Below, in pieces: positions 9,344 through 17,926 of a stretch of DNA of 64,000 bases (position 1 is its first letter; every line of letters begins with the position of its first letter). The translations under genes and the position numbers were made by a program. This stretch comes from Pseudomonas nitroreducens. Lineage in GTDB: Bacteria > Pseudomonadota > Gammaproteobacteria > Pseudomonadales > Pseudomonadaceae. The notes below the pieces were generated by a model that worked only from the letters and a program-made list of their open reading frames with translations, was not told the origin of the DNA and made no database searches. Location: contig NZ_JALJXP010000007.1 in NCBI RefSeq assembly GCF_024170165.1, positions 124,001-188,000 of the forward strand. Direction: 5' to 3'.

Positions 9344-9910
9344 TCAGGCCTTGACGCGGGACTTGTACTCGCCAGTGCGGGTATCGATCTCGATCGAGTC
9401 GCCGATTTCGCAGAAGGCGGAAACCTGGACTTCAGCACCGTTCTTCAGGCGAGCGGTCTTCATCACCTTGCCGGAAGTGTCGCCACGGACAGACGGCTCG
9501 GTGTAGACGATTTCGCGAACGATGGTGGTCGGCAGTTCAACGGAAATGACTTTCTCGTTGTAGAAAACGGCTTCGCAGACGTCGGTCATGCCGTCTTCGA
9601 TGAAGGTCAGCACGCCTTCCAGGTCACCCTTTTCGATCTCGTACTGGTTGAACTCGGTGTCCATGAAGACATACAGCGGGTCCGCGAAGTAGGAGTAGGT
9701 CACTTCCTTGCGATCGAGGATGATCGGCTCCAGCTTGTCGTCGGCCTTGAACACGGTCTCGGTGCCAGCGCCGGTCAGCAGGTTCTTCAGCTTCATCTTG
9801 ACGACCGCAGAGTTACGGCCGGATTTGTTGAACTCGGCCTTCTGGATTACCCAGGGGGTGCCGTTGATGTTGGCAACCTGGCCAGCGCGGAACTCTTGTG
9901 CGGTTTTCAT
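9344..9910 (-). CDS. efp: Translation elongation factor P
   Basis: EF-P binds stalled ribosomes between the P and E sites and promotes peptide bond formation at polyproline stretches. The 188-residue product has the three-domain EF-P fold. The tip of domain I reads SGRNSA with Arg32 in the position that is lysine in E. coli; in Pseudomonas this arginine is rhamnosylated by EarP. The gene for EarP lies 42 bp upstream on the same strand, so enzyme and substrate are probably co-transcribed. A possible -10 box (TATGAT on the minus strand) overlaps the earP stop codon and might give efp extra transcription. Confidence 0.97.
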   Translation of the reverse strand: MKTAQEFRAGQVANINGTPWVIQKAEFNKSGRNSAVVKMKLKNLLTGAGTETVFKADDKLEPIILDRKEVTYSYFADPLYVFMDTEFNQYEIEKGDLEGVLTFIEDGMTDVCEAVFYNEKVISVELPTTIVREIVYTEPSVRGDTSGKVMKTARLKNGAEVQVSAFCEIGDSIEIDTRTGEYKSRVKA

Positions 9911-9952
9911 ACGATTATCCGATTGGATTGGAGACAAAAATCAGGGGCCATA

Positions 9953-11080
9953 TCATAGCCAATTTGTATAAAAACGCACCAGCCCCGCGGCAAGATCGGT
10001 TTGTTCGGTCAGTCGGCGCTGCCAATCGCCAATCCACGCGCCCCATTCGGGCAGCCGTTTTTCCAACTCTCGCCAGGCGATGCCGGCATCACCCCGGCCA
10101 TTCCAGGCCATCCAGAAAGCCCCCAGATCCGACTGCAGCGCCTCATCCATCCCCTCACCGAACAGATTCAGGAAAGCTTCCAGCTTCTCCAGGTGAATAT
10201 CCTCGTCCTGCTGGTAGATGTGCCAGACGAAAGGCCGCCCTGCCCATTGCGCCCGCACAAAGGAATCCTCGCCGCGGACCGCGTTGAAATCGCAACTCCA
10301 CAACAGCGGGTCGTAATCCTCCTGCCGCACGAAGGGCAGCACCTGCACGCGCAGGGAATCACGCTGATACTGATCGCCGGCCGCCAGTTCCCGTCCTGCC
10401 CAGCGCTCGACGTCGGCAAGCACTCTCCCCTCGGGCACCAGCAGCAAGGTTGCGGCGGCGCTCGCAGCCAGGGTCTCCAGCCAGCCGCCCAGAGCGGAAT
10501 TCTCATAGGCAAACAGCGAGATGCGCCGCTCATGGGCCCGGGGACGCACGCCAAGACCCGCCAGGAAACCCAGGCTGGCCTCCGGATCGCCCTGAAAGGC
10601 ATCGCGCCGGGCGATCAGATCGCCCTCACGCAGCAGGCCGCCGGTGGCCGGAGTGAAACCGGGGAAATAGAAATACTTCTGCAAGCCGCTGGCCTGCATC
10701 GACGGCAAACCGTGACAGGATTCCACCCAGGACTCGGCACTGAGGTAGTCCAGGTTCAACCACAGGGCAGGCGTCTGCCGCTCACGCATGGCCTCTATAT
10801 AGGCAGCCGGCAGCTCACAGGCGAAAGCCTCGACGACCACGTCCGCCGCAGGAGTGTCCTGCCAGGGCCCGGACCACAGGCAAACGTCCACTCCTGATTG
10901 CTGCTGTGACGCTGCCGCACCATCGGCTGCCGGACAGATGCGCACGAAAGCCGCCAGGTCGTCGACCCACAGGCGCACCTGCTGGCCATGCTCTCCGGCC
11001 AGTTGGCGGGCCAGCCGCCAGGTGACGCCGATATCGCCATAGTTGTCGACTACGCTGCAGAAGATGTCCCAGCTGGCCAT
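9953..11080 (-). CDS. earP: EF-P arginine rhamnosyltransferase EarP
   Basis: EarP transfers rhamnose from dTDP-L-rhamnose to Arg32 of EF-P, which is needed for EF-P activity in pseudomonads. The 375-residue protein starts MASWDIFCSVVDNYGDIGVTWRLARQL, the signature of the family (formerly DUF2331), with the two active-site aspartates at residues 12 and 16; the second Rossmann domain has VLPFVRQEDYDPLLWSCDFNAVRGEDSFVRAQWAGRPFVWHIY for nucleotide-sugar binding. An alternative ATG two codons upstream exists; MASWDIF is chosen by family alignment. It is followed by efp. Confidence 0.95.
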   Translation of the reverse strand: MASWDIFCSVVDNYGDIGVTWRLARQLAGEHGQQVRLWVDDLAAFVRICPAADGAAASQQQSGVDVCLWSGPWQDTPAADVVVEAFACELPAAYIEAMRERQTPALWLNLDYLSAESWVESCHGLPSMQASGLQKYFYFPGFTPATGGLLREGDLIARRDAFQGDPEASLGFLAGLGVRPRAHERRISLFAYENSALGGWLETLAASAAATLLLVPEGRVLADVERWAGRELAAGDQYQRDSLRVQVLPFVRQEDYDPLLWSCDFNAVRGEDSFVRAQWAGRPFVWHIYQQDEDIHLEKLEAFLNLFGEGMDEALQSDLGAFWMAWNGRGDAGIAWRELEKRLPEWGAWIGDWQRRLTEQTDLAAGLVRFYTNWL

Positions 11081-11253
11081 GCGCATTCCTACGTACCAGA
11101 GCGTGCCTCAGAAGGCGCCAGTGTACCCGCGATCCCGGCCATGCTCCTTAAGCCGATGAATCCCTTGGAAAAAATTTTCAAAAAAGATTTGCCAAGGAGG
11201 AAACCTTTGAGTAAAGTGCGCGCCTCGACAGACACAGCGCTGTCGAGAAATCT

Positions 11254-11343
11254 GGTGAGGTGTCCGAGCGGTTGAAGGAGCACGCCTGGAAAGTGTGTAT
11301 ACGAGAAATCGTATCGAGGGTTCGAATCCCTCCCTCACCGCCA
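11254..11343 (+). tRNA. tRNA-Ser (anticodon GGA)
   Basis: The 90-nt gene has acceptor arms GGTGAGG (11254-11260) and CCTCACC (11333-11339), discriminator G and an encoded CCA end (11341-11343). The anticodon stem CACGC/GTGTG holds the loop CTGGAAA with anticodon GGA at 11288-11290, reading UCC and UCU serine codons. The long variable arm (TACGA...TCGTA) is typical of serine tRNAs, and the T loop TTCGAAT is standard. Confidence 0.97.
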
Positions 11344-11351
11344 GATTCATG

Positions 11352-11385
11352 AAAAAGCCCGGCTAAGCAATTAGCCGGGCTTTTT
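11352..11385. terminator. Terminator after tRNA-Ser
   Basis: A perfect 15-bp inverted repeat (11352-11366 with 11371-11385, loop GCAA) has five A before and five T after the GC stem, a strong intrinsic terminator usable in both directions. Confidence 0.92.
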
Positions 11386-11659
11386 CGTTTCCAGCTTCAC
11401 ACTTTCTTCACCTGTTGCGGCCTAGTTGCAAGTTGTCAGTTGGACAAATGCACAACGGCGATTAAACAGTTGTTCGACCATTGTCGACAGTCATCTGACA
11501 GCTTGGTTCCACTGGCCGGAAACCCGCCTCAGGCACCGTCTGACACCTGTTGGCAACACTCCTTTGCCAGATTGGACAGTTTTTGCCCAAATCGGCCTCG
11601 CACAACTGCTAACAGTGCCCGTAACATGAAAAAAAAGTGCCGTACTTGCGCTTGGTCAG

Positions 11660-11687
11660 TTTACTTACTACAAGTAATGAGTACTAT
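11660..11687 (+). promoter_or_regulatory. Candidate oprI promoter
   Basis: TTTACT (11660-11665) and TACTAT (11682-11687) are 16 bp apart, each matching 4 of 6 consensus bases. The start would be near 11694, leaving a leader of about 60 bases with the AAGGGG ribosome site. Confidence 0.35.
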
Positions 11688-11756
11688 GTAGTCCGGCTAA
11701 TTTCCCAGTCATGGGAGATTGCTTTTAATGGAAATGTCCACCTTAAGGGGAACACG

Positions 11757-12008
11757 ATGAACAACGTTCTGAAATTCTCTGCTCTGGCTCTGGCTGCTGT
11801 TCTGGCCACCGGTTGCAGCAGCCACTCGAAAGAAACCGAAGCACGTCTGACCGCTACTGAAGACGCCGCTGCTCGCGCTCAAGCCCGTGCCGATGAAGCC
11901 TATCGCAAGGCTGACGAAGCTCTGGCCGCCGCTCAGAAAGCCCAGCAGACCGCTGACGAGGCTAACGAGCGCGCCCTGCGTATGCTGGACAAAGCCAGCC
12001 GCAAGTAA
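11757..12008 (+). CDS. oprI: Major outer membrane lipoprotein OprI (Lpp homologue)
   Basis: OprI is the abundant small lipoprotein that links the outer membrane to peptidoglycan. The 83-residue precursor has a lipobox LATGCSS, so mature protein starts at acylated Cys20. The remainder is one alanine-rich heptad-repeat helix ([36 protein letters not shown]) that trimerises as a coiled coil, ending in SRK, whose terminal lysine is the peptidoglycan attachment residue. A strong terminator follows, and the next gene, convergent, encodes an L,D-transpeptidase that can make this link. Confidence 0.98.
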   Translation: MNNVLKFSALALAAVLATGCSSHSKETEARLTATEDAAARAQARADEAYRKADEALAAAQKAQQTADEANERALRMLDKASRK

Positions 12009-12028
12009 TAGATCTTCGGATCTGTTCG

Positions 12029-12059
12029 AAAAAACCGACCCCTCGGGGTCGGTTTTTTT
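12029..12059 (+). terminator. oprI terminator
   Basis: CCGACCCC and GGGGTCGG form an 8-bp GC stem extended by A6/T6 flanks. Just before it, AGATC-TTCG-GATCT (12010-12023) is a small hairpin closed by a stable TTCG tetraloop that could protect the 3' end of this long-lived mRNA. Confidence 0.93.
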
Positions 12060-12100
12060 ATGCCCGCCGTTTGCTCTCCGCGGCAAAACAGGCGGGCAAC

Positions 12101-12134
12101 AAAAAGCCCGCTCGACCGGTAACGGTCGGCGGGC
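12101..12134 (-). terminator. Terminator of the L,D-transpeptidase gene
   Basis: On the minus strand a bulged stem (GCCCGC/GCGGGC and CGACCG/CGGTCG) is followed by five T (12105-12101), 20 bases past the transpeptidase stop codon. Confidence 0.8.
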
Positions 12135-12154
12135 TTCCTGGTGCGCGCTGCCAG

Positions 12155-13138
12155 TTACTGCAGCGGCACGGCGTCCTGGTCAACCGTGGCGGCAACCGAA
12201 CCACCCTGCTGCACTTGCTGCGGCTGGGCAATGGCAACCGGCAGGCCATCCTCGGCGGCAACCACTTCACGCACCACGTTCCAGTCCATCTGCATCTGGC
12301 TGGCGATGTCTTCGCGCTTGAGCAGGGCGTTGATCACCGCGGTGTGCTTGTCGACCACGGACGGGTCGCCGTTGTCATCGATGGGCGCGTGGGCCTCAAG
12401 GTAGATCTTGCCTTCGCTGCGACCGAACTTGTAAGGCTCGTTGATGATGCGCACCTTGGTGCCCACCGGAATCATCGAGAAGAGCTGGGTCACATCCCAG
12501 TTGTACATGCGGAAGCAGCCGTGGCTGGTGCGGGTGCCGATGCCGAACTTCTTGTTCGAACCGTGGATCAGGTAGCCGTGGAAGCCCAGGCTCATCTTGT
12601 ACGGACCCAGCGGGTTATCCGGACCCGGCGGCACCACGGTCGGCAGCGGGTCGCCATCGGCGGCGTGCTCGGCGCGGATCGACGCCGGCGGGTACCAGGC
12701 CGGGTCCTTGGTCTTGGCGATCACGCTGGTGCTGCCCACCGGCGAACCCCAGCCTTCACGACCGATGCCCAGGGCGTAGGTGTAGACGACGTTCTTGTCC
12801 TTGGGGAAGTAGTACAGGCGGTACTCGGCGAGGTTGATCACCACGCCCTCGCGCGGACCGGCCGGCAGGACGAAACGGGTCGGAATGATGACCTCGGTGC
12901 CCACGCCCGGCAGCCAGGCGTCGACGCCCGGGTTGGCGGCGATCATCTCGGAGTAGCCGAGGCCGTACTTCTCGCCGAGGTCGGCGAAGGTGTCTTCGTA
13001 CTTGGCCTTGATGACCTGGACCTGGCCGACGATATCGTCGCCGGGCGCCGGCAGCGGCAATTCAATGGCGGAAACGGGGCCGGCCGAGAGCAGCGCGGCG
13101 AGGGACAGCGAGCAGGCGGCAATGACGCGCGACAACAT
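12155..13138 (-). CDS. L,D-transpeptidase (YkuD/ErfK family), probable OprI-anchoring enzyme
   Basis: The 327-residue precursor has an N-terminal signal sequence (cleavage near PVSA-IE at residue 24), a LysM-like segment (DTFADLGEKYGLGYSEMIAANPGVDAWLPGVGTEVIIP, about 49-86) for peptidoglycan binding and a YkuD catalytic domain ending in HG-YLIHG and SHGCFRM, with His206 and the nucleophile Cys208. Such enzymes form 3-3 crosslinks or attach Lpp-type lipoproteins to meso-diaminopimelate. The oprI gene is the immediate neighbour, and the P. aeruginosa enzyme at this locus has been reported to tether OprI, so that is the likely function. Confidence 0.92.
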   Translation of the reverse strand: MLSRVIAACSLSLAALLSAGPVSAIELPLPAPGDDIVGQVQVIKAKYEDTFADLGEKYGLGYSEMIAANPGVDAWLPGVGTEVIIPTRFVLPAGPREGVVINLAEYRLYYFPKDKNVVYTYALGIGREGWGSPVGSTSVIAKTKDPAWYPPASIRAEHAADGDPLPTVVPPGPDNPLGPYKMSLGFHGYLIHGSNKKFGIGTRTSHGCFRMYNWDVTQLFSMIPVGTKVRIINEPYKFGRSEGKIYLEAHAPIDDNGDPSVVDKHTAVINALLKREDIASQMQMDWNVVREVVAAEDGLPVAIAQPQQVQQGGSVAATVDQDAVPLQ

Positions 13139-13211
13139 CCGAGGATCCTTGACGTGAGCAATGAGCAAAGGGTGATCAGTTTACCACCGCAAGCTCCGTC
13201 AACGGGAGATA

Positions 13212-13490
13212 TCAGATGAGCCAGGAACTTCGCGCGCCGCGCTTTTCCTCTTCGAGTTGTTTCAGACAGGCTGCGCAGATTCGACGATCACGCAGCAACG
13301 GCTTCTCGGCTCCGCGCCACATCGGCTGCGCCGGCAGCAGGCTGCCGCACAGCGTGCGGTCGGCCGGGGTTCCCAGCTCCAGCTGGCGCGCGACCAGATG
13401 AACCCGGACCTCGCGGCAGGCGAACAGGTCCAGCTGCTCATCGGGCTCGATCAGCTGGTAGGCGAAGAGGGTCCAGGCGGGGCGCGACAT
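13212..13490 (-). CDS. Conserved hypothetical small cysteine-containing protein
   Basis: This 92-residue protein is not a family I recognise by function. It has four cysteines (residues 25, 48, 72, 75), the last two as CAAC in a short helix-like tail, a spacing that could hold a metal ion. There is no signal peptide or membrane segment. Its position between the L,D-transpeptidase and tesA is the same as a hypothetical gene in P. aeruginosa. The ATG giving MSRPAWTLF is preferred to one eight codons upstream. Confidence 0.65.
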   Translation of the reverse strand: MSRPAWTLFAYQLIEPDEQLDLFACREVRVHLVARQLELGTPADRTLCGSLLPAQPMWRGAEKPLLRDRRICAACLKQLEEEKRGARSSWLI

Positions 13491-13550
13491 AGGGGGTTCC
13501 AGAAGGGTGCGCAAACATAGCCGAAAGGCCGGGCGCGGGGAAGCCTCTTG

Positions 13551-14156
13551 TCACAGCAGAGGCTTGAGCGCCGGCCACACGTTGTCGAGCAGTTTAGGCT
13601 GCGCCGCCACTGCCGGATGGATGCCGTCGGCCTGCATCATGCCCTGCACACCCCCTACCCCTTCGAGGAAGAACGGCACCAGCGGAATCTTCTGCTGGCT
13701 CGCCACGCTGTCGAAGACCTTGGCGAATGCGTCGGTGTAGCGCTGCCCGTAGTTGGGCGGCAGGCGCATGCCCAGCAGAATCACCTTGGCGCCCGACTTC
13801 CGCGACTGCTCAACCATGCCGCTAAGATTCTGTTGCAATTGCGCCGGAGCCATTCCGCGCAGGCCATCGTTGCCGCCCAGCTCGATCACCACCAGCTTCG
13901 GCTTCTGCTCCGAAAGCAGCGCCGGCAGCCGCGCCAGGCCTCCTGCCGTGGTATCGCCGGAGATCGACGCATTCACCACCTGATAGTCAAAACCCTGCTC
14001 CTTCAGACGCTTGTCCAGCAGGCTGACCCAGCCCAGGCTGGTATCCAGCCCCAAACCGGCGCTGATACTATCGCCGACGACCAACAGCGTCTGCGCCGCG
14101 GCCTGCTGCGTGATCAGAAGCAACGCCAGGCAGCCGCCCATTAGCCATGCACGCAT
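13551..14156 (-). CDS. tesA: Periplasmic GDSL esterase / thioesterase I TesA
   Basis: TesA (201 residues) is a multifunctional SGNH hydrolase with arylesterase, thioesterase and lysophospholipase activity in the periplasm. A signal peptide (MRAWLMGGCLALLLITQQAAA) precedes the mature enzyme. All four SGNH blocks are present: GDSIS with nucleophile Ser30, SGDTTAGG with the oxyanion glycine, GGNDGLRG with the oxyanion asparagine, and DGIHP with Asp177 and His180. The gene is divergent from an ABC transporter gene, with only 10 bp between their start codons, so the promoters must overlap the coding sequences; the same head-to-head pairing occurs widely in Gammaproteobacteria. Confidence 0.95.
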   Translation of the reverse strand: MRAWLMGGCLALLLITQQAAAQTLLVVGDSISAGLGLDTSLGWVSLLDKRLKEQGFDYQVVNASISGDTTAGGLARLPALLSEQKPKLVVIELGGNDGLRGMAPAQLQQNLSGMVEQSRKSGAKVILLGMRLPPNYGQRYTDAFAKVFDSVASQQKIPLVPFFLEGVGGVQGMMQADGIHPAVAAQPKLLDNVWPALKPLL

Positions 14157-14166
14157 CGGATTCTCC

Positions 14167-14850
14167 ATGAGCGAAAGCATTCTCACCGCGCGGAACCTTA
14201 GCAAGGTTGTTTCCAGCGCGGAAGGCAAGCTGACCATCCTTCACGACCTCTCCCTCGACCTCGCCCGCAGCGACAGCCTCGCCATCGTCGGCAGCTCCGG
14301 CTCGGGAAAATCCACCCTGCTCGGCCTGCTTGCCGGGCTGGACTTGCCCAGCGGCGGCGAGATCGTCCTGCTCGGCCACACCCTGGGCAGTCTCGATGAA
14401 GACCAGCGCGCGCGGGTCCGCGCCGCCCATGTCGGCTTCGTCTTCCAGTCCTTCCAGTTGCTCGACAGCCTCAATGCGCTGGAGAACGTCATGCTGCCGC
14501 TGGAGCTGGACGGCCGCAAAGACGCCGAGCAGCGCGCCCGCGAGCTGCTGGATCGGGTCGGCCTTGGCCAGCGCCTGACCCACTATCCGCGCCAGCTTTC
14601 CGGTGGCGAGCAGCAGCGGGTCGCCATCGCCCGCGCCTTCGCTGCCGAACCGGACGTACTGTTCGCCGACGAACCCACCGGCAACCTCGACACCCACACC
14701 GGCGAACGCATCAGCGACCTGCTCTTCGAGCTGAACCGCGAGCGCGGCACCACCCTCGTCCTGGTCACCCACGACGAGCGCCTCGCCCACCGCTGCCAGC
14801 GCCATATCCGCCTGGAAAGCGGCCACCTGATCGACCACGTCGAACCCTGA
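14167..14850 (+). CDS. ABC transporter ATP-binding protein (YbbA-like)
   Basis: The 227-residue protein is a LolD/MacB-type ATPase: Walker A GSSGSGKS (42-49), Q-loop FQSFQLL, signature LSGGEQ (144-149), Walker B VLFADEP (164-170) and a switch histidine in LVTHDERLA. It is the partner of the large permease encoded 13 bp downstream, and together they match E. coli YbbA-YbbP. This system has no firmly established substrate; its persistent head-to-head link to tesA suggests a role with lipids or envelope metabolites. Confidence 0.92.
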   Translation: MSESILTARNLSKVVSSAEGKLTILHDLSLDLARSDSLAIVGSSGSGKSTLLGLLAGLDLPSGGEIVLLGHTLGSLDEDQRARVRAAHVGFVFQSFQLLDSLNALENVMLPLELDGRKDAEQRARELLDRVGLGQRLTHYPRQLSGGEQQRVAIARAFAAEPDVLFADEPTGNLDTHTGERISDLLFELNRERGTTLVLVTHDERLAHRCQRHIRLESGHLIDHVEP

Positions 14851-14863
14851 CGGACGAGAGCCG

Positions 14864-17365
14864 ATGAAGCCATTGTCGCTGCCCAACCTGTTCCGCCTGT
14901 CCCTGCGCCAACTGTGGCGCGAGGGCCGCAGCGGCGAACTGCGCGTGCTGTTCTTCGCCCTGCTGGTGGCGGTGGCGGCCAGCTCCGCCATCGGCTATTT
15001 CAGCGCAAGATTGAACGGCGCGATGCTAGTACGCGCCGCCGAGTTCCTCGGCGCCGACCTGGTGCTCACCGGCACCCAGCCGGCTCAGCCGGAACAGATC
15101 GACCGCGGCCTCAAGCTCGGCCTGCAGCATGCGCAGAGCGTGGAATTCTCCAGCGTGGTGGCCACCGACAACGGCATCCAGCTGAGCAGCGTGAAAGCCG
15201 TCGGCGACAGCTATCCCCTGCGCGGTGAACTGAAGAGCGCACCAGCCCCCTTGCAGCCGGAAGTCGAAGGCGGCCGCCCGGCGCCGGGCGACATCTGGGT
15301 CGAGTCGCGCCTGCTGGCCAGCCTCGACCTGAAGATCGGCGACAGCGTCGACATCGGCCGCAAGTCCCTGCGTATAGCCCGCGTGCTGACCTACGAACCG
15401 GACCGCGCCGGCGACTTCTACAGCCTGACCCCACGCGTAATGATGAGCCTGCACGACCTGGACGCCACCGGCGTGGTGCAGCCCGGCAGCCGGGTGCGCT
15501 ATCGCGACCTCTGGGGCGGCGCGCACGACGCCCTGCAAACCTATCGGCAAGCGACCCAGGGCAACCTCGCCGCCAACCAGGAACTGCAGGACGCCCATCA
15601 TGGCAACCGCCAGATCGGCGACGCCCTGGGCCGCGCCGAACGCTACCTGAACCTCGCCAGCCTTGCTGCCGTGCTGCTGGCCGGCGTGGCCGTGGCGCTG
15701 TCGGCCAACCGCTTCGCCAGCCGCCGCTTCGACGCCAGCGCCCTGCTGCGCTGCCTGGGCCTGTCGCGCCGCGAAGCCCTTCTGCTGTATGGCAGCCAAC
15801 TGCTTACGCTGGGACTGGTCGCCAGCGTCTGCGGCGCCTTCCTTGGTTGGCTCGCGCAACTGGGCCTGATGCACCTGCTGGGCAACCTGTTGCCACCGGA
15901 AATTCCCGAAGCCGGCATCGTTCCCGCGCTCGCCGGCATGGCGACCGGACTGGTCGCCCTCGCCGGCTTCGCCCTGCCACCGCTCGCCGCCCTCGGCCGC
16001 GTGCCGCCGCTGCGAGTACTGCGCAGCGACCTGCTGCCCGTACCGATGCGCACCTGGGCCGCCTACGGCTGTGCGCTGCTCGCCCTCGGCCTGATCATGT
16101 GGCGCCTGAGCCTGGACCTGAAACTCACCCTCGCCCTGCTCGGCGGCGGCGCCATCGCTGCGGTGATCCTCGGTTTCATCCTGCTGCTGGCCCTGCGTGG
16201 CCTGCGCCGCGCCCTCCAGGGCGCCAGCCTGCCGTGGCGCCTGGGCCTGGGCCAGCTGCTGCGCTACCCGCTGGCCGCCGCCGGGCAGAGCCTCGCCTTC
16301 GGCCTGATCCTGCTGGCCATGGCGCTGATCGCCCTGCTACGCGGAGAACTGCTGGACACCTGGCATTCCCAGTTGCCACCCAATGCGCCAAACCACTTCG
16401 CCCTGAACATCCTGCCGGCCGAGAAAGACGGCTTCGAGCAGCGCGTAAAAGCACTCTCGCCCAACGCCGAAGACCTCTATCCAATGGTGCCTGGCCGGCT
16501 GGTGGCGGTGAACGGCAAGCCCGTCCAGACATTGAAGGAAGACGTGCGCAGCGAACGCGCGCTGCACCGGGACCTCGGCCTGACCTGGTCGGCGCGCCTG
16601 CCGGCGGGCAACCAGATAGTCGCCGGCGAATGGTGGACGGCTGGCGACAAGAGCGGCCTGCCGGGCGTCTCGGTGGAAGAAAAGCTCGCCGGCAACCTCG
16701 GCCTCAAGGTCGGCGATCACCTGAGCTTCACCGTCGCCGGGCAGACCCGCGAAGCGCAGATCCGCAGCCTGCGCTCGGTGAAATGGGACAACTTCCAGCC
16801 CAACTTCTTCATGGTCTTCGAGCCCGGCACCCTGACCGACCTGCCGGTAACCTACCTGACCAGCTTCTATCTGCCGGCCACTGCGGAACGCCAGTTGATC
16901 GAACTGGCCCGCGCCTACCCCACCGTCACCCTGCTGCCGGTGGACGCGCTGCTGGCACAACTGCGCAGCATCCTCGACCAGGTGACGCTGGCGGTGGAGT
17001 ACGTGCTGGTGTTCGTCCTCGCCGCGGGCTTCGTGGTGCTGTTCGCCGGCCTGCAGGCGACCCTCGATGAGCGCCTGCGCCAGGGTGCCCTGCTGCGCGC
17101 ACTGGGCGCCGAACGCGGTCTGCTGATGCGCACGCGGCGCAGCGAATTCGCCCTGCTCGGCGCGGTCAGCGGCCTGCTGGCGGCGCTGGGCTGCGAGCTG
17201 ATCAGCTACCTGCTTTACCGGCTGGTGTTCGACCTGCCCTGGAGCCCGCATCCCTGGCTGCTGGGACTGCCGGTGCTGGGTGCGCTGCTGGTGGGTGGCG
17301 CCGGCCTGCTGGGCACCCGCCGCGCGCTCGACGTGAGCCCATTGCGCCTGCTGCGCGAGAGCTGA
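14864..17365 (+). CDS. ABC transporter permease, FtsX/YbbP family
   Basis: The 833-residue protein has the architecture of YbbP: a first membrane helix (VLFFALLVAVAASSAIGYFSARL), a large periplasmic domain (about 45-255), a set of central helices (about 260-500), a second periplasmic domain (about 520-690), and final FtsX-type helices (YVLVFVLAAGFVVLFAGLQATLDER and the C-terminal pair). It forms an operon with the ATPase just upstream. MacB-like mechanotransmission, rather than classical transport, is expected from the fold. Substrate unknown. Confidence 0.92.
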   Translation: MKPLSLPNLFRLSLRQLWREGRSGELRVLFFALLVAVAASSAIGYFSARLNGAMLVRAAEFLGADLVLTGTQPAQPEQIDRGLKLGLQHAQSVEFSSVVATDNGIQLSSVKAVGDSYPLRGELKSAPAPLQPEVEGGRPAPGDIWVESRLLASLDLKIGDSVDIGRKSLRIARVLTYEPDRAGDFYSLTPRVMMSLHDLDATGVVQPGSRVRYRDLWGGAHDALQTYRQATQGNLAANQELQDAHHGNRQIGDALGRAERYLNLASLAAVLLAGVAVALSANRFASRRFDASALLRCLGLSRREALLLYGSQLLTLGLVASVCGAFLGWLAQLGLMHLLGNLLPPEIPEAGIVPALAGMATGLVALAGFALPPLAALGRVPPLRVLRSDLLPVPMRTWAAYGCALLALGLIMWRLSLDLKLTLALLGGGAIAAVILGFILLLALRGLRRALQGASLPWRLGLGQLLRYPLAAAGQSLAFGLILLAMALIALLRGELLDTWHSQLPPNAPNHFALNILPAEKDGFEQRVKALSPNAEDLYPMVPGRLVAVNGKPVQTLKEDVRSERALHRDLGLTWSARLPAGNQIVAGEWWTAGDKSGLPGVSVEEKLAGNLGLKVGDHLSFTVAGQTREAQIRSLRSVKWDNFQPNFFMVFEPGTLTDLPVTYLTSFYLPATAERQLIELARAYPTVTLLPVDALLAQLRSILDQVTLAVEYVLVFVLAAGFVVLFAGLQATLDERLRQGALLRALGAERGLLMRTRRSEFALLGAVSGLLAALGCELISYLLYRLVFDLPWSPHPWLLGLPVLGALLVGGAGLLGTRRALDVSPLRLLRES

Positions 17366-17406
17366 TCGGGTAGACTCCCCCGATCACTCTCGCCGCACTG
17401 GATGCC

Positions 17407-17904
17407 ATGAGCCGCTACCGCCCGCCCCGCCCCGCCGGAACCCCGCTGATCACCCCCGAAGGCGAGGCGCGCCTGCGCGCCGAACTGCACGAGCTGTGGA
17501 ACGTACGCCGCCCGCAGGTGACCCAGTCGGTCAGCGAGGCCGCCGCGCAAGGCGACCGCTCGGAGAACGCCGAGTACACCTACGGCAAGAAGATGCTGCG
17601 CGAGATCGACAGCCGCGTACGCTTCCTGCGCAAGCGACTGGAGAACTGCAAGGTGGTCAGCGAGCGCCCGGCCGACCCGAACAAGGTCTACTTCGGCGCC
17701 TGGGTCACCCTGGAAGACGAGGACGGCGAACAGGCCCGCTACCGCATCGTCGGCCCGGACGAACTGGACCTGCGCAACAACCACATCAGCATCGACTCGC
17801 CGCTGGCCCGCGCCCTGGTGGGCAAGGAGCTGGACGCCGAGGTGATGGTGCGCAGCCCGTCCGGCGAGAAGCTGTGGTTCGTGGTGGAAATCGATTATCC
17901 CTGA
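17407..17904 (+). CDS. greB: Transcript cleavage factor GreB
   Basis: GreB rescues backtracked RNA polymerase by stimulating cleavage of the nascent RNA. The 165-residue protein has the N-terminal coiled coil ([47 protein letters not shown]) whose tip carries the acidic pair in GDRSENAEY, and the C-terminal FKBP-like domain ([26 protein letters not shown]). The longer, basic coiled-coil segment and [21 protein letters not shown] favour GreB over GreA. It lies 41 bp after the permease gene but is probably expressed on its own. Confidence 0.95.
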   Translation: MSRYRPPRPAGTPLITPEGEARLRAELHELWNVRRPQVTQSVSEAAAQGDRSENAEYTYGKKMLREIDSRVRFLRKRLENCKVVSERPADPNKVYFGAWVTLEDEDGEQARYRIVGPDELDLRNNHISIDSPLARALVGKELDAEVMVRSPSGEKLWFVVEIDYP

Positions 17905-17926
17905 GCGCCACCCCTGTAGGAGCAGT

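Larger units (their letters stand above)
11344..11756 (+). other. Long AT-richer upstream region of oprI, 413 bp
   Basis: After the tRNA terminator there is no gene until oprI. The region is clearly richer in A and T than its surroundings, as expected for the promoter of one of the most abundant mRNAs in Pseudomonas. A candidate promoter near the end is listed separately. No conserved ORF or RNA gene is recognisable. Confidence 0.6.
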
